55,710 nt of DNA from Alphaproteobacteria bacterium (GTDB taxonomy: Bacteria > Pseudomonadota > Alphaproteobacteria > Rhodobacterales > Rhodobacteraceae). The position numbers were made by a program, and so were the translations under genes. Below are positions 25,065-34,397 of the stretch, piece by piece. How positions within the stretch are numbered: position 1 is the first letter of the stretch; each line of letters opens with the position of its first letter. The notes beneath the pieces are model-generated. The model was not told the DNA's origin. It searched no databases and saw nothing but the letters and a program-made list of their open reading frames with translations. Where the stretch lies: the NCBI GenBank assembly GCA_030427145.1, contig JAUHWT010000024.1:1-55710 (forward strand). The letters run 5' to 3'.

Positions 25065-26118
25065 AGGCCCAAGCGCCGAAGAATTGCGCGAACTCGAGGC
25101 AGGTTTCGCCGCGAAACCTTCAGGGAACCCGTTTGCGGTTCCACCCATAGCCCAGGTAGCCCGGGACGCGGCATCTGCGGTTGATCCCGAGACGACAGAA
25201 CGGCGAATGGAAACGGCCCGGAACGAAGCCGATGCTAAAAAGTACCGCGAAGCGGAGCGGGGCGGTCTGCTCCTCCAGGAAATCCCGATCGCGTCGATTG
25301 CGGCTAACGATCTGACCCGCGACCGCATGGATGTGGACCGCGAGGAATTGGAAGAACTCAAGGCGTCAATCGCCAGCAGCGGGCTGCGCATGCCCATCGA
25401 GGTCTTCAAAATTTCCGACGATGAGGCCGGTCAGCGCTACGGGCTGATATCCGGTCTGCGCCGTCTGACCGCGGTTCGGGAGATAAATGGCCCATCGGCC
25501 TCCATCCGCGCCATCATCCGAAGCCCGCGGGACGTCCAGGAAAAGCTGGTCTCCATGGTCGAGGAAAACGAAATCCGTAGCGACCTGAGTCATTACGAAA
25601 GGGGTCGTATCGCGGCTTTGGCTGTCGCTCAGGGAACGTTCCCGAACATCGACCAGGCCGTGGCCGGGCTTTTCCACGCCGCATCCAAGGCGAAGCGATC
25701 AAAGGTTCGTTCTTTCGCTCTGATACATGAGGAATTGGGCGACATGCTTAACCATGCCACGGTCTTGACGGAAAAGGACGGCCTCCGGCTGGCCAACGCA
25801 CTGCGCCTGGGTTTCGACGCGAAACTCCGGTCAGAACTCGCGCTGGGGCAGGGTACGGATCCGGCGTCTGAGTGGGCGCTTCTCGAACCCGTCATCCGCG
25901 AAGCCGAAGGTTCGGGTCGTAAGGCGGGCAGGGGCGGCAGACCTAAAACACAGACCCCGGATCTCAACGGACTTGAGCCGGTCAGTCTTCCGAATGGCAT
26001 TACCCTCACGCCCGCATCCGACAGGAAAGGATATCTGCTGCGTTTGAGCGGTGACAACGTGGACAGGGACGCCGTTTCGACCGTTCTGGCCGTACTCCGT
26101 GATAATTTACATAATTAA
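25042..26118 (+). CDS. parB: ParB-family centromere-binding protein
   Basis: From ATG 25042, with GGAGG at 25032-25036, the product has 358 residues; GTG 25036 is an alternative. The ParB/Spo0J N-domain is visible: IPIASIAANDLTRDRMDVDR, LKASIASSGLRMPIEVFKI, YGLISGLRRLTAVREI (the box II GxRR-like motif) and VSMVEENEIRSDLSHYERGR. A helix-turn-helix region and a basic linker (GSGRKAGRGGRPKTQ) follow, then a C-terminal domain. It binds parS and activates ParA. Its own coding sequence contains a second copy of the palindrome seen upstream of parA. Confidence 0.95.
   Translation: MARRKRVEGPSAEELRELEAGFAAKPSGNPFAVPPIAQVARDAASAVDPETTERRMETARNEADAKKYREAERGGLLLQEIPIASIAANDLTRDRMDVDREELEELKASIASSGLRMPIEVFKISDDEAGQRYGLISGLRRLTAVREINGPSASIRAIIRSPRDVQEKLVSMVEENEIRSDLSHYERGRIAALAVAQGTFPNIDQAVAGLFHAASKAKRSKVRSFALIHEELGDMLNHATVLTEKDGLRLANALRLGFDAKLRSELALGQGTDPASEWALLEPVIREAEGSGRKAGRGGRPKTQTPDLNGLEPVSLPNGITLTPASDRKGYLLRLSGDNVDRDAVSTVLAVLRDNLHN
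25102..25118. promoter_or_regulatory. Second parS-like palindrome, inside parB
   Basis: GGTTTCG (25102-25108) and CGAAACC (25112-25118) flank CCG. The arms are identical to those of the site at 23528-23544, and here the palindrome extends one base further on each side (A...T). The two copies bracket parA. Intragenic centromere sites near the start of parB occur in some partition systems. Confidence 0.55.
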
Positions 26119-26166
26119 ATTAATTAGTTGTATCAATTTTGGTGTCCGCTATGCAGAGTTCGTCCC

Positions 26167-27042
26167 ATGATTGACCTCCGCGACATGAGGCTCATCACCG
26201 CTCTGGCACGCCACAGGCATTTTGCCAGGGCGGCAGAGGAGTGTGGCATTTCGCAACCGGCATTTTCGATGCGGCTACGCAATCTGGAGGCTGATCTGGG
26301 CGTGCCAGTGGTCCGGCGGGGTAACCGGTATGAGGGCTTTACGGAGGAGGGTGAGATGCTCCTCATCTGGGCGCGGAAACTGCTGGATGATGTCAAGGTT
26401 TTGGAGCAGGAAGTCCGATCCGTGCGAGGGTCGGTGTCGGGCAAGCTGTCGATTGGTTGCGTGCCAACGGCCCTCGCCTGGACCTCCCAATTGCCACCCA
26501 GGCTGCGGACGATGCACTCGCAGATTGGAGTACGCATTCATTCCCAGACCTCACTCGAGATCCAACGGGGCATTGAGGACGGAACGCTTGACGTTGGCGT
26601 CACTTACCTGGACGGTACCTCCGCAGACTTCGTAGACATCCATCCGCTCTACGACGAAACCTATGTGCTGCTCGTTTCCACAAAGATGGCCCCGCGCGAA
26701 ACCGGGACGGCCACCTGGCGTGAGGCCGCGGAACTGCCGCTCAGCCTGCTGGTACCGGAGATGCAGAACCGCCGCATCCTCGACCGGACGTTTGCCGATC
26801 TCGGTCTCGTCCCAAACGTTATATCGGAGGCCAACGTATTTTCGGTCTCGCAGCACCAGGTCCGCAGCGGTTTTGCCGCGACCATCGTGCCTGATGCGCT
26901 GGCCATCCCGTTTGCCGACAATCCCGACATCGTGGTGTTGCCACTCGTTGAGCCAAGCGTGCGCAAGGCCATGTGCCTGATCACCGGGAACCGAAATCCG
27001 GTTACACCGGCGGTGCGGGTTTTGCTGGATCTTCTGCGGTAG
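26167..27042 (+). CDS. LysR-type regulator, probable regulator of the formate genes
   Basis: From ATG 26167 the protein has 291 residues. The N-terminal winged helix-turn-helix is typical (MRLITALARHRHFARAAEEC, GISQPAFSMRLRNLEADLGV), followed by a LysR substrate-binding domain (SGKLSIGCVPTALAW; GTLDVGVTYLDGT; FAATIVPDALAIPF). It lies 48 bases after parB and directly before fhs and the formate dehydrogenase genes on the same strand. LysR regulators upstream of fds operons (FdsR) are known in other bacteria, so control of formate metabolism is a reasonable inference. A T-N11-A palindrome that fits a LysR site precedes fdsGB. GTTCGC/GCGAAC at 27042-27060 could form a short hairpin after the stop. 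Confidence 0.88.
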   Translation: MIDLRDMRLITALARHRHFARAAEECGISQPAFSMRLRNLEADLGVPVVRRGNRYEGFTEEGEMLLIWARKLLDDVKVLEQEVRSVRGSVSGKLSIGCVPTALAWTSQLPPRLRTMHSQIGVRIHSQTSLEIQRGIEDGTLDVGVTYLDGTSADFVDIHPLYDETYVLLVSTKMAPRETGTATWREAAELPLSLLVPEMQNRRILDRTFADLGLVPNVISEANVFSVSQHQVRSGFAATIVPDALAIPFADNPDIVVLPLVEPSVRKAMCLITGNRNPVTPAVRVLLDLLR

Positions 27043-27252
27043 TTCGCGGGGCCTGCGAACGCACACCCTGTCCCGACCATCACGGCCAGCCCTGCTTCTC
27101 GAAAACTGATGATAGTCGGTTTTGGCGCACGCCTGTTCGCAGGGCAAAGGGTCGCGGGCAAAGTTTCTGTTAGACCTGAGCCTGTCCGCGATGGGAGGAA
27201 AAATTGCGGGCGGCATAACCGAGACAGAAAATCCCGACAGGAAGAATGTGGA

Positions 27253-28920
27253 ATGTCCGACATAGAAATTGCCCGCAAGGCGAACAAGAAACCGATTCAG
27301 GAAATTGGTGCCACGCTCGGGATCGATGCGGAGCATCTGCTTCCCTTCGGTCATGACAAGGCCAAGATCTCGGAGACGTTCATCCGTTCTCTCGCCGACC
27401 GCAGGAACGGCCATCTGGTCCTCGTCACGGCAATCAACCCGACGCCGGCAGGGGAGGGCAAGACAACTACAACCGTAGGTTTGGGCGATGGTCTCAATGC
27501 GATTGGCAAGAAGACGGCGATCTGCATTCGTGAAGCCTCCCTTGGCCCCTGTTTCGGGATGAAGGGTGGTGCGGCTGGTGGCGGTTACGCCCAGGTCGTA
27601 CCGATGGAGGACATGAACCTCCACTTCACCGGGGACTTCCACGCCATCACCTCTGCGCACAACCTGCTCAGCGCCATGCTCGACAACCACATCTACTGGG
27701 GCAACGAGCAGGACATCGACATCCGCCGCATCGCGTTCCGTCGCGTGATGGACATGAACGACCGCGCCCTGCGCCAGATCGTCTGCAACCTCGGCGGCGT
27801 GGCCAATGGCTTCCCCCGGGAGGCGGGCTTCGACATCACCGTGGCGTCCGAGGTTATGGCGATCCTCTGCCTTGCCACGGATCTTGCTGATCTTGAACGG
27901 CGTCTTGGGGACATCATCGTGGCCTACCGTCGCGACCGTTCGCCGGTCTATGCGCGCGACATCAAGGCCGACGGTGCCATGACCGTGCTCCTGCAACAGG
28001 CCATGCAGCCCAACCTGGTGCAGACGCTGGAGAACAACCCGGCCTTCGTGCATGGCGGACCGTTTGCCAACATCGCTCACGGCTGCAACTCGGTCGTTGC
28101 CACCACCACGGCGCTGAAGCTGGCGGACTATGTGGTGACGGAGGCCGGTTTTGGCGCGGATCTGGGTGCGGAGAAATTTTTCGACATCAAGTGCCGTAAG
28201 GCCGGACTGGCCCCGGAAGCAGTTGTGATCGTCGCGACGGTGCGCGCGATGAAAATGAACGGGGGTGTTTCGAAGGATGATCTTGGGACCGAAAATGTCG
28301 AGGCGGTGCGCAAGGGCTGCGCGAATCTCGGGCGGCATATCGAAAACGTCAAACAGTTCGGCGTCCCGGCCATTGTCGCCATCAACCATTTCGTGACCGA
28401 CACCGACGCCGAAGTCGAGGCGATCAGGAAGTTTGTCAAAAGCCAGGGCTCTGAGGCCGTGCTCTGCAAACACTGGGCTGAAGGCTCGGCCGGGATCACG
28501 GACCTGGCCGAAAGGGTCGTCAAACTTGTTGAGGGCGGGGCCGCGCAATTCGCGCCGCTTTATGGTGACGACATGCCGCTGTTCGAGAAAATTGAAACCG
28601 TTGCCAAGCGGATTTACCGCGCTGATGAGGTGATCGCGGACAAGAAAATCCGGGATCAGCTGCGACAGTGGGAGGCGCAAGGTTACGGTAACCTGCCGGT
28701 CTGCATGGCAAAAACCCAGTATTCCTTCTCCACCGATCCCAATCTCCGCGGCGCGCCGGAGGGTCACAGCGTTCCCATCCGTGAGGTACGCCTTTCCGCC
28801 GGGGCGGGGTTCATCGTGGTGATCTGTGGTGAGATCATGACGATGCCCGGTTTGCCCCGGGTTCCATCTGCGGAAGCCATCCGGATCAATGAGGAAGGTC
28901 TAATCGACGGACTGTTCTAG
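27253..28920 (+). CDS. fhs: Formate-tetrahydrofolate ligase
   Basis: From ATG 27253 the protein has 555 residues, the family norm; the longer open frame to 27109 has no ribosome site. The FTHFS signatures are present: [20 protein letters not shown] is the ATP-binding P-loop, followed by [40 protein letters not shown] and [16 protein letters not shown]. The enzyme joins formate to tetrahydrofolate with ATP, giving 10-formyl-THF. With formate dehydrogenase next to it, the cell can either assimilate formate-level carbon or oxidise it. In Roseobacters this pathway takes C1 units from demethylation of DMSP and methylated amines. Confidence 0.97.
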   Translation: MSDIEIARKANKKPIQEIGATLGIDAEHLLPFGHDKAKISETFIRSLADRRNGHLVLVTAINPTPAGEGKTTTTVGLGDGLNAIGKKTAICIREASLGPCFGMKGGAAGGGYAQVVPMEDMNLHFTGDFHAITSAHNLLSAMLDNHIYWGNEQDIDIRRIAFRRVMDMNDRALRQIVCNLGGVANGFPREAGFDITVASEVMAILCLATDLADLERRLGDIIVAYRRDRSPVYARDIKADGAMTVLLQQAMQPNLVQTLENNPAFVHGGPFANIAHGCNSVVATTTALKLADYVVTEAGFGADLGAEKFFDIKCRKAGLAPEAVVIVATVRAMKMNGGVSKDDLGTENVEAVRKGCANLGRHIENVKQFGVPAIVAINHFVTDTDAEVEAIRKFVKSQGSEAVLCKHWAEGSAGITDLAERVVKLVEGGAAQFAPLYGDDMPLFEKIETVAKRIYRADEVIADKKIRDQLRQWEAQGYGNLPVCMAKTQYSFSTDPNLRGAPEGHSVPIREVRLSAGAGFIVVICGEIMTMPGLPRVPSAEAIRINEEGLIDGLF

Positions 28921-28935
28921 GCGGAAAAGCCGCTG

Positions 28936-28958
28936 CCCGGCCCGCGGATGGGGCCGGG
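28936..28958 (+). terminator. GC-rich hairpin after fhs, possible attenuator
   Basis: CCCGGCCC (28936-28943) pairs with GGGCCGGG (28951-28958) around a seven-base loop, 16 bases after the fhs stop. No T-run follows, so it may only weaken or stabilise the transcript between fhs and fdsGB rather than end it. Confidence 0.45.
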
Positions 28959-28977
28959 TGGTCAACCTTCGGTTAAT

Positions 28978-28994
28978 GATAAGCCCAGCTTATC
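28978..28994. promoter_or_regulatory. LysR-type T-N11-A palindrome upstream of fdsGB
   Basis: GATAAGC (28978-28984) and GCTTATC (28988-28994) are perfect inverted repeats around CCA. The inner T at 28980 and A at 28992 are separated by eleven bases, the classical LysR-type box. It lies 95 bases before the fdsGB start and is the best candidate site for the LysR protein encoded at 26167-27042. Confidence 0.5.
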
Positions 28995-29088
28995 GTATCT
29001 GTTCCTTTTTTGATTTGATGATATGTTTTCCTGATGGCAATGGGTGAACAGTTAAAAACAGCCCGTCCGGGCCGGTGGAGAGAAACGT

Positions 29089-30780
29089 ATGGCGCCGTTG
29101 GATGATCGCCCGGGGGTTTGGAAATCGGGCAAAGGCAAGGGCCGCAGACAGCCCAAGGGCCGTCAGTATGACGATGCGGCACTTGAGGACGTACGCGACC
29201 TGCTCGGTGACCGTCCGCGCCGCCGCGACCTTCTCATCGAGTTTCTGCACCTGATCCAGGATCACCATGGTCACATCTCCGCCCGTCATTTGCGGGCACT
29301 GGCCGAGGAAATGCGTCTGGCCCAGGCGGAGGTCTATGAGGTCGCGACCTTCTACGCCCATTTCGACGTGGTGAAAGAGGACGAGGCGCCGCCGCCCGCG
29401 CTGACCATCCGGGTGTGTGACAGCCTGTCCTGCGAGATGGCAGGCTCACAGGCGCTCAGAGCCGCTCTGGAGAGCGGTATGGACCCCTCCGAGGTCCGGG
29501 TGCTGCGCGCGCCCTGTATGGGCCGCTGTGACACGGCTCCAGTGGCCGAGGTGGGACACAACCATGTGGATCACGCCACCCCGGAGAAAATCGCCTCTGC
29601 AATTGCCGCCGGCGAAACGCATGCCGTCATCCCGGATTACGAGGACCTCGCCGCATACCGCGAAGGTGGCGGTTATAAGGCGCTTGCGGATATCAGGTCA
29701 GGCAAACGCAGTGTGGAGAGTGTAATAGAGGATGTTCTCGCAAGCGGACTCCGCGGTCTGGGCGGGGCCGGGTTCCCGTCCGGCAAGAAATTCGACATCG
29801 TGCGCGCGGCTGAGGGTGAGAAGTATCTGGCCGTAAATGGCGACGAGGGCGAGCCTGGAACATTCAAGGACCGGTACTACCTTGAGCGCACCCCGCATTA
29901 CATGCTTGAGGGTATCCTGTTGGCCAGCTTCGGGGTCGGGGCCACGCGCTGTTACATCTACATGCGGGACGAGTATCCGGCGGTTCTGGAAATCCTGCGC
30001 CGGGAGATTGCGGCGCTGGAAGAGGCCGGGATTGCGGAGCCGGGATATGTCGAACTGCGCCGTGGGGCAGGGGCCTATATCTGCGGCGAGGAAAGCGCGA
30101 TGATCGAGAGCATCGAGGGCAAGCGTGGTCTGCCCCGGCATCGACCGCCTTTTGTGGCGCAGGTCGGTCTGTTTGGCCGTCCGACGCTGGTCCATAACGT
30201 TGAGACGCTGCACTGGATTGCCCGGATTACCCGTGAGGGGCCGGAGGTTTATGGCAGTCACGGGACCAATGACCGCAGGGGTCTGCGCAGTTACTCGATT
30301 TCGGGGCGTGTGGCGAAACCGGGTGTTTATGCGCTCCATGCGGGCTCCACCATCCTTGAACTGATCGAGGCCGCGGGCGGTATGGCGCCGGGACATGTGT
30401 TCAAGGCCTATCAGCCGGGAGGGCCGTCCTCGGGGCTATTGCCCGCGTCGATGGGGGATATTCCGCTCGATTTTGATACCCTGCAACCTCATGGTACATT
30501 CATTGGATCCGCGGCGGTTGTGGTTTTGTCGGATCAGGACCGGGCGCGGGATGCCGCGCTGAACATGCTGCGGTTTTTCGAGGACGAAAGCTGTGGACAG
30601 TGTACGCCGTGCCGGACGGGTTGCGAAAAGGCGGTGAAACTGATGCAGGCCGAAACCTGGGATCAGCCGTTGCTGGAAGACCTCTGTCAGGTGATGGGGG
30701 ACGCGTCCATCTGCGGTCTGGGGCAGGCCGCACCGAACCCCATCCGGCTTGTGATGAAACATTTCGGGGACGAGATATGA
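29089..30780 (+). CDS. NAD-dependent formate dehydrogenase, fused gamma-beta subunit
   Basis: The 563-residue protein fuses two normally separate subunits. Residues about 35-155 are the FdsG/NuoE-like part with [2Fe-2S] cysteines in CDSLSCEM and CMGRCDTAP. Residues about 195-563 are the FdsB/NuoF-like part with the NADH/FMN site ([34 protein letters not shown]), [20 protein letters not shown], and the [4Fe-4S] cysteines in [14 protein letters not shown]. Such fusion is known in the FDH1 type of Methylobacterium (Fdh1B). It takes electrons from the catalytic subunit and reduces NAD+. The stop overlaps the next gene by four bases. Confidence 0.95.
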   Translation: MAPLDDRPGVWKSGKGKGRRQPKGRQYDDAALEDVRDLLGDRPRRRDLLIEFLHLIQDHHGHISARHLRALAEEMRLAQAEVYEVATFYAHFDVVKEDEAPPPALTIRVCDSLSCEMAGSQALRAALESGMDPSEVRVLRAPCMGRCDTAPVAEVGHNHVDHATPEKIASAIAAGETHAVIPDYEDLAAYREGGGYKALADIRSGKRSVESVIEDVLASGLRGLGGAGFPSGKKFDIVRAAEGEKYLAVNGDEGEPGTFKDRYYLERTPHYMLEGILLASFGVGATRCYIYMRDEYPAVLEILRREIAALEEAGIAEPGYVELRRGAGAYICGEESAMIESIEGKRGLPRHRPPFVAQVGLFGRPTLVHNVETLHWIARITREGPEVYGSHGTNDRRGLRSYSISGRVAKPGVYALHAGSTILELIEAAGGMAPGHVFKAYQPGGPSSGLLPASMGDIPLDFDTLQPHGTFIGSAAVVVLSDQDRARDAALNMLRFFEDESCGQCTPCRTGCEKAVKLMQAETWDQPLLEDLCQVMGDASICGLGQAAPNPIRLVMKHFGDEI

Positions 30781-31145
30781 GCGACCTTGGCGCTTTTTCC
30801 ATCAGCCTTGCGGTGAAGGATCTGAAGGCGTCAATCGCGTTCTATGAGAAGCTGGGCTTCGAGGCCGCCGGGGGTGGCGAGGGCTGGATGATGATGCGCA
30901 TGGGCGACAAGGTCATCGGTCTGTTCGAGGGCATGTTTGAAAAAAACATCATCACCTTCAATCCCGGCTGGACCCAAGGGGCTGAAAACCTTGAGGAATT
31001 CGCTGATGTCCGCGAGGTTCAGCAGAAGCTGAAAGCCAAGGGCCTGGAACTGGCATCCGAAGTGGAGGCGGGCACCAGTGGCCCCGCGTCCATTACCCTC
31101 GTCGACCCGGACGGCAACCCGATCCTGATAGATCAACACAGGTAG
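30777..31145 (+). CDS. VOC/glyoxalase-superfamily protein inside the formate dehydrogenase operon
   Basis: This 122-residue protein starts in an ATGA overlap with fdsGB. It has the two beta-alpha-beta-beta-beta halves of the vicinal oxygen chelate fold: [20 protein letters not shown] then GFEAAG, and a C-terminal [18 protein letters not shown]. Members include glyoxalases, dioxygenases and resistance proteins; the substrate cannot be read. Tight coupling to fdsGB suggests co-expression with formate dehydrogenase. The family is common, but its place between dehydrogenase subunit genes is unusual. Confidence 0.88.
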   Translation: MSDLGAFSISLAVKDLKASIAFYEKLGFEAAGGGEGWMMMRMGDKVIGLFEGMFEKNIITFNPGWTQGAENLEEFADVREVQQKLKAKGLELASEVEAGTSGPASITLVDPDGNPILIDQHR

Positions 31146-31153
31146 AAAAATTT

Positions 31154-31594
31154 ATGCGAGCTTTCATACTTTTGTTCCTAATTGCCGGTGTTCCGGTCCA
31201 TGCAGAAGAGTTGGCGCATTGTTATCTTGGAGACGCGCCGGAAGGTGCGCCCTTATCCTCTGATGACACAACTACAATGGATGGTTTTTACTCCGCATTT
31301 GATGTCGCGGCGGCCCGGTATGCGTGTGGACTATTGAGTGACACCGATCTTCGCGTTTTGGATGCCCAGCTGGAGGCTGGCGGCTGTTCTCCAGAATCTG
31401 AAATTGCTGCGTTTGCTGCTTCAACATGGGAAGAGGACGCGTCGGAATATCGGGCGGCGCTTGAGGAGATCATGGGCGGCGCAGACGTAACCGGGGAATT
31501 TTGTACTTCTCTCGAAATCTGTGAATCGAACGATGGCAAAGACTATTCGCCCGAGTGTTACGAAGTGTTCAATCTTATGATGGAGCAGGAATAG
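31154..31594 (+). CDS. Unknown exported cysteine-containing small protein between fdsGB and fdsA
   Basis: The 146-residue product begins with a likely signal peptide (MRAFILLFLIAGVPVHA, cleavage after about residue 17). The mature part is acidic and helical and has six cysteines (AHCYL, RYACG, GGCSP, EFCTS, EICES, PECYE), which suggests disulfides in the periplasm. I do not recognise a family; the pattern is loosely like small lysozyme-inhibitor-type periplasmic proteins. It starts nine bases after the VOC gene and ends three bases before fdsA. Base use is less GC-rich than in its neighbours, which hints at a separate origin. Confidence 0.7.
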   Translation: MRAFILLFLIAGVPVHAEELAHCYLGDAPEGAPLSSDDTTTMDGFYSAFDVAAARYACGLLSDTDLRVLDAQLEAGGCSPESEIAAFAASTWEEDASEYRAALEEIMGGADVTGEFCTSLEICESNDGKDYSPECYEVFNLMMEQE

Positions 31595-31597
31595 CTG

Positions 31598-34393
31598 ATG
31601 GCAGATGGTGCTCAGGTTCCGACCGTTACCTTCACGTTGAATGGTGAGGAAACCACTGTTCCCGAAGGCTGGACGATCTGGGAGGCGGCTCATGGGCGGG
31701 GGCTTGTTATTCCGCATCTGTGCCATAAACCCGAGCCGGGCTACCGCTCCGATGGCAACTGTCGCGCCTGCATGGTTGAGGTCGAGGGCGAGCGCACGCT
31801 GGTTGCGTCCTGCATCCGGCCGGTGGCCGAGGGCATGGTGGTTGAGACCGAAAGCGACCGGGCGAAAAAGTCGCGGGCTTTGGTGGTGGAACTGCTCGCT
31901 GCGGACCAGCCGGAGCGGGAAGCGGCTCATGACAAATCCTCGCATTTCTGGGACATGGCGGATGCGACGGGCGTGACGGAGAGCCGGTTTCCGAAGGTGG
32001 AGGCCGACCGGGTGCCGCTGCTTGATGACAGTCATGTGGCGATGCAGGTCAATCTGGATGCGTGTATCCAGTGCAACCTGTGTGTTCGGGCCTGTCGGGA
32101 GGTTCAGGTCAATGACGTGATCGGAATGGCCGAGCGCGGGCGGGATGCGAAGATCGTTTTCGACTTCGATGACCCGATGGGCGCGTCGTCCTGTGTGGCC
32201 TGTGGCGAATGCGTTCAGGCCTGTCCGACGGGGGCTCTGATGCCCGCGACGGTGGTGGATGAGAAACAGGTTGGCGACAGTGAGGACCATGACCGCGAGG
32301 TGAAGTCGGTCTGTCCTTTCTGTGGTGTGGGATGCCAGGTTTCGTTCAAAATCAAGGACAACAAGGTCAAATACGTTGACGGGATCAACGGCCCGGCGAA
32401 TGAAAACCGGCTCTGCGTTAAGGGGCGGTTCGGGTTTGACTACATTGACCATGCGCATCGTCTGACCACACCACTGATCCGCCGTGAGGATGCGCCGGCC
32501 AAGGGTTTGAATGTCGATCCCGCCAATCCCTGGACGCATTTCAGGGAAGCGACATGGGAGGAGGCGCTGGACAGGGCCGCGGGCGGTCTGGCCGAATTGC
32601 GGGACGTGCACGGCGGTAAATCGGTGGCCGGGTTTGGGTCGGCCAAGTGTTCCAATGAGGAAGCCTATCTGTTCCAGAAGCTGATCCGGCAGGCGTTCCG
32701 GCACAACAACGTGGACCACTGCACCCGGCTTTGCCATGCGTCATCCGTGGCGGCGCTGATGGAAAATGTCGGGTCCGGAGCAGTGACGGCGACATTCAAT
32801 GAGATTGAAAACGCCGATATTGCCATCGTGATCGGGTCAAACCCGACCGAGAACCATCCGGTGGCCGCGACCTATTTCAAGCAGTTCGCCAAGCGGGGCG
32901 GCAAGCTCGTTGTGATGGACCCGCGGGGGCAGGGGCTTCGGCGGCATGCGACGCATATGCTGCAGTTTCGACCGGGGGCGGATGTTGCAATGTTGAACGC
33001 GATCATGAACGTGATCGTGGAGGAAAACCTCTATGATCGGCAGTATATCGACGGGTTCACGGAGGGTTTTGACGCGTTCCGTGAGCACATAAAGGACTTC
33101 CCGCCCGAGAAGATGGCGGAGCTGTGCGGGATCGATGCCGAGACGCTGCGCACGGTGGCGCGGGAGTTTGCGACGGCGCAGCGCGGCATGATTTTCTGGG
33201 GCATGGGCGTGAGCCAGCACATCCACGGTACGGACAACTCCCGCTGTCTGATTTCGCTTGCGCTGCTCTGTGGACATGTGGGGCGGCCGGGGACTGGGCT
33301 GCATCCGCTGCGCGGGCAGAACAATGTGCAGGGAGCCTCGGATGCGGGGCTTATCCCCATGTTTTTGCCGGATTATCAGTCCGTGAAGGACGGCGGCAAA
33401 CGCGACCTGTTTAAGGAGATCTGGCAGGGGACCGAGATCGAGGCGGAGCCTGGTCTGACCGTGGTTGAGATCGTGGACGCGATGTATCGTGGTGACGTCA
33501 AGGGCATGTATATCCTGGGTGAAAACCCGGCCATGTCGGACCCGGATGTGGAACATGCCCGCGATGCGCTGGGGCGTCTGGAGCATCTGGTGGTACAGGA
33601 CATCTTCCTGACGGAAACCGCGAATTTTGCCGATGTCATTCTGCCCGCGACGGCCTGGCCCGAGAAGACCGGGACGGTGACGAACACCAACCGTCAGGTG
33701 CAGATGGGCCGCAAGGCGGTGGATGCGCCGGGTGAGGCGCGTCCCGATTGGGAGATCACGGTGGAGCTTGCCAAACGGCTGGGGCTCGGCTGGGAGTACG
33801 CTGCGCCGCGTGAGGTGTTTGAGGAGATGAAGCTGTCCATGCGGTCGCTTGAAAACATCACCTGGGACCGGCTGGAGAATGAGGATGCTGTGACCTATCC
33901 GAGCCTGTCGGAGACTGATCCGGGTCAGGCGGTGGTGTTTGGTGATGGCTTCCCGCGAGCGGATGGACGGGCGAAGTTCACGGCTGCGAAGGTGTCGCCG
34001 CCGGCGGAACTGCCGGATGAGGTCTATCCGTTTATCCTGATCACCGGGCGGCAGCTCGAGCACTGGCATACGGGATCGATGACACGGCGGTCGAAAATCC
34101 TCGACGGGATCGAGCCGGAAGCGAGCGCGTCGCTGCATCCGCGTACCCTGCGGGAGATGGGTGTGGAGCCGGGGGACATGATCGAAATTACCACCCGGCG
34201 CGGCACAATTTCCATCATGGCGCGGGCGGACCGGGCGGTGGCGGAGCGCATGGTGTTTGTGCCGTTTGCCTATGTGGAGGCGTCAGCAAATGTCCTGACA
34301 AATCCGCAGCTTGACCCCTATGGCAAGATTCCTGAGTTCAAGTTCTCCGCCTGTCGGGTTGAGGTTCCGGGCGGGGCGATGGCGGCGGAGTAG
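31598..34393 (+). CDS. NAD-dependent formate dehydrogenase, catalytic alpha subunit
   Basis: The 931-residue protein has an N-terminal ferredoxin-like [2Fe-2S] domain (PHLCHKPEPGYRSDGNCRAC), a His/Cys [4Fe-4S] region, two [4Fe-4S] motifs (CIQCNLCVRACREV and CVACGECVQACPTGAL) and the molybdopterin-oxidoreductase part. The latter opens with CPFCGVGCQVSF and carries the putative metal-binding Cys in NNVDHCTRLCHASS, so cysteine rather than selenocysteine is used. It is of FdsA/Fdh1A type and would hold Mo or W bis-MGD. It oxidises formate to CO2. No fdsC/fdhD-like sulfurtransferase or fdsD gene follows, unlike the usual fdsGBACD operons. Confidence 0.95.
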   Translation: MADGAQVPTVTFTLNGEETTVPEGWTIWEAAHGRGLVIPHLCHKPEPGYRSDGNCRACMVEVEGERTLVASCIRPVAEGMVVETESDRAKKSRALVVELLAADQPEREAAHDKSSHFWDMADATGVTESRFPKVEADRVPLLDDSHVAMQVNLDACIQCNLCVRACREVQVNDVIGMAERGRDAKIVFDFDDPMGASSCVACGECVQACPTGALMPATVVDEKQVGDSEDHDREVKSVCPFCGVGCQVSFKIKDNKVKYVDGINGPANENRLCVKGRFGFDYIDHAHRLTTPLIRREDAPAKGLNVDPANPWTHFREATWEEALDRAAGGLAELRDVHGGKSVAGFGSAKCSNEEAYLFQKLIRQAFRHNNVDHCTRLCHASSVAALMENVGSGAVTATFNEIENADIAIVIGSNPTENHPVAATYFKQFAKRGGKLVVMDPRGQGLRRHATHMLQFRPGADVAMLNAIMNVIVEENLYDRQYIDGFTEGFDAFREHIKDFPPEKMAELCGIDAETLRTVAREFATAQRGMIFWGMGVSQHIHGTDNSRCLISLALLCGHVGRPGTGLHPLRGQNNVQGASDAGLIPMFLPDYQSVKDGGKRDLFKEIWQGTEIEAEPGLTVVEIVDAMYRGDVKGMYILGENPAMSDPDVEHARDALGRLEHLVVQDIFLTETANFADVILPATAWPEKTGTVTNTNRQVQMGRKAVDAPGEARPDWEITVELAKRLGLGWEYAAPREVFEEMKLSMRSLENITWDRLENEDAVTYPSLSETDPGQAVVFGDGFPRADGRAKFTAAKVSPPAELPDEVYPFILITGRQLEHWHTGSMTRRSKILDGIEPEASASLHPRTLREMGVEPGDMIEITTRRGTISIMARADRAVAERMVFVPFAYVEASANVLTNPQLDPYGKIPEFKFSACRVEVPGGAMAAE

Positions 34394-34397
34394 GGCT

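Noticed and set aside
27043-27252. ZTP/THF-type riboswitch upstream of fhs
   Set aside because: I looked for the conserved ZTP core (a CCGCCTGGGC-like element) and did not find it; nothing else in the leader is diagnostic.
26551-28767. Long minus-strand open frame of 738 codons opposite fhs
   Set aside because: It is the antisense shadow of a clear fhs gene in GC-rich DNA, with no ribosome site and a low-complexity translation.
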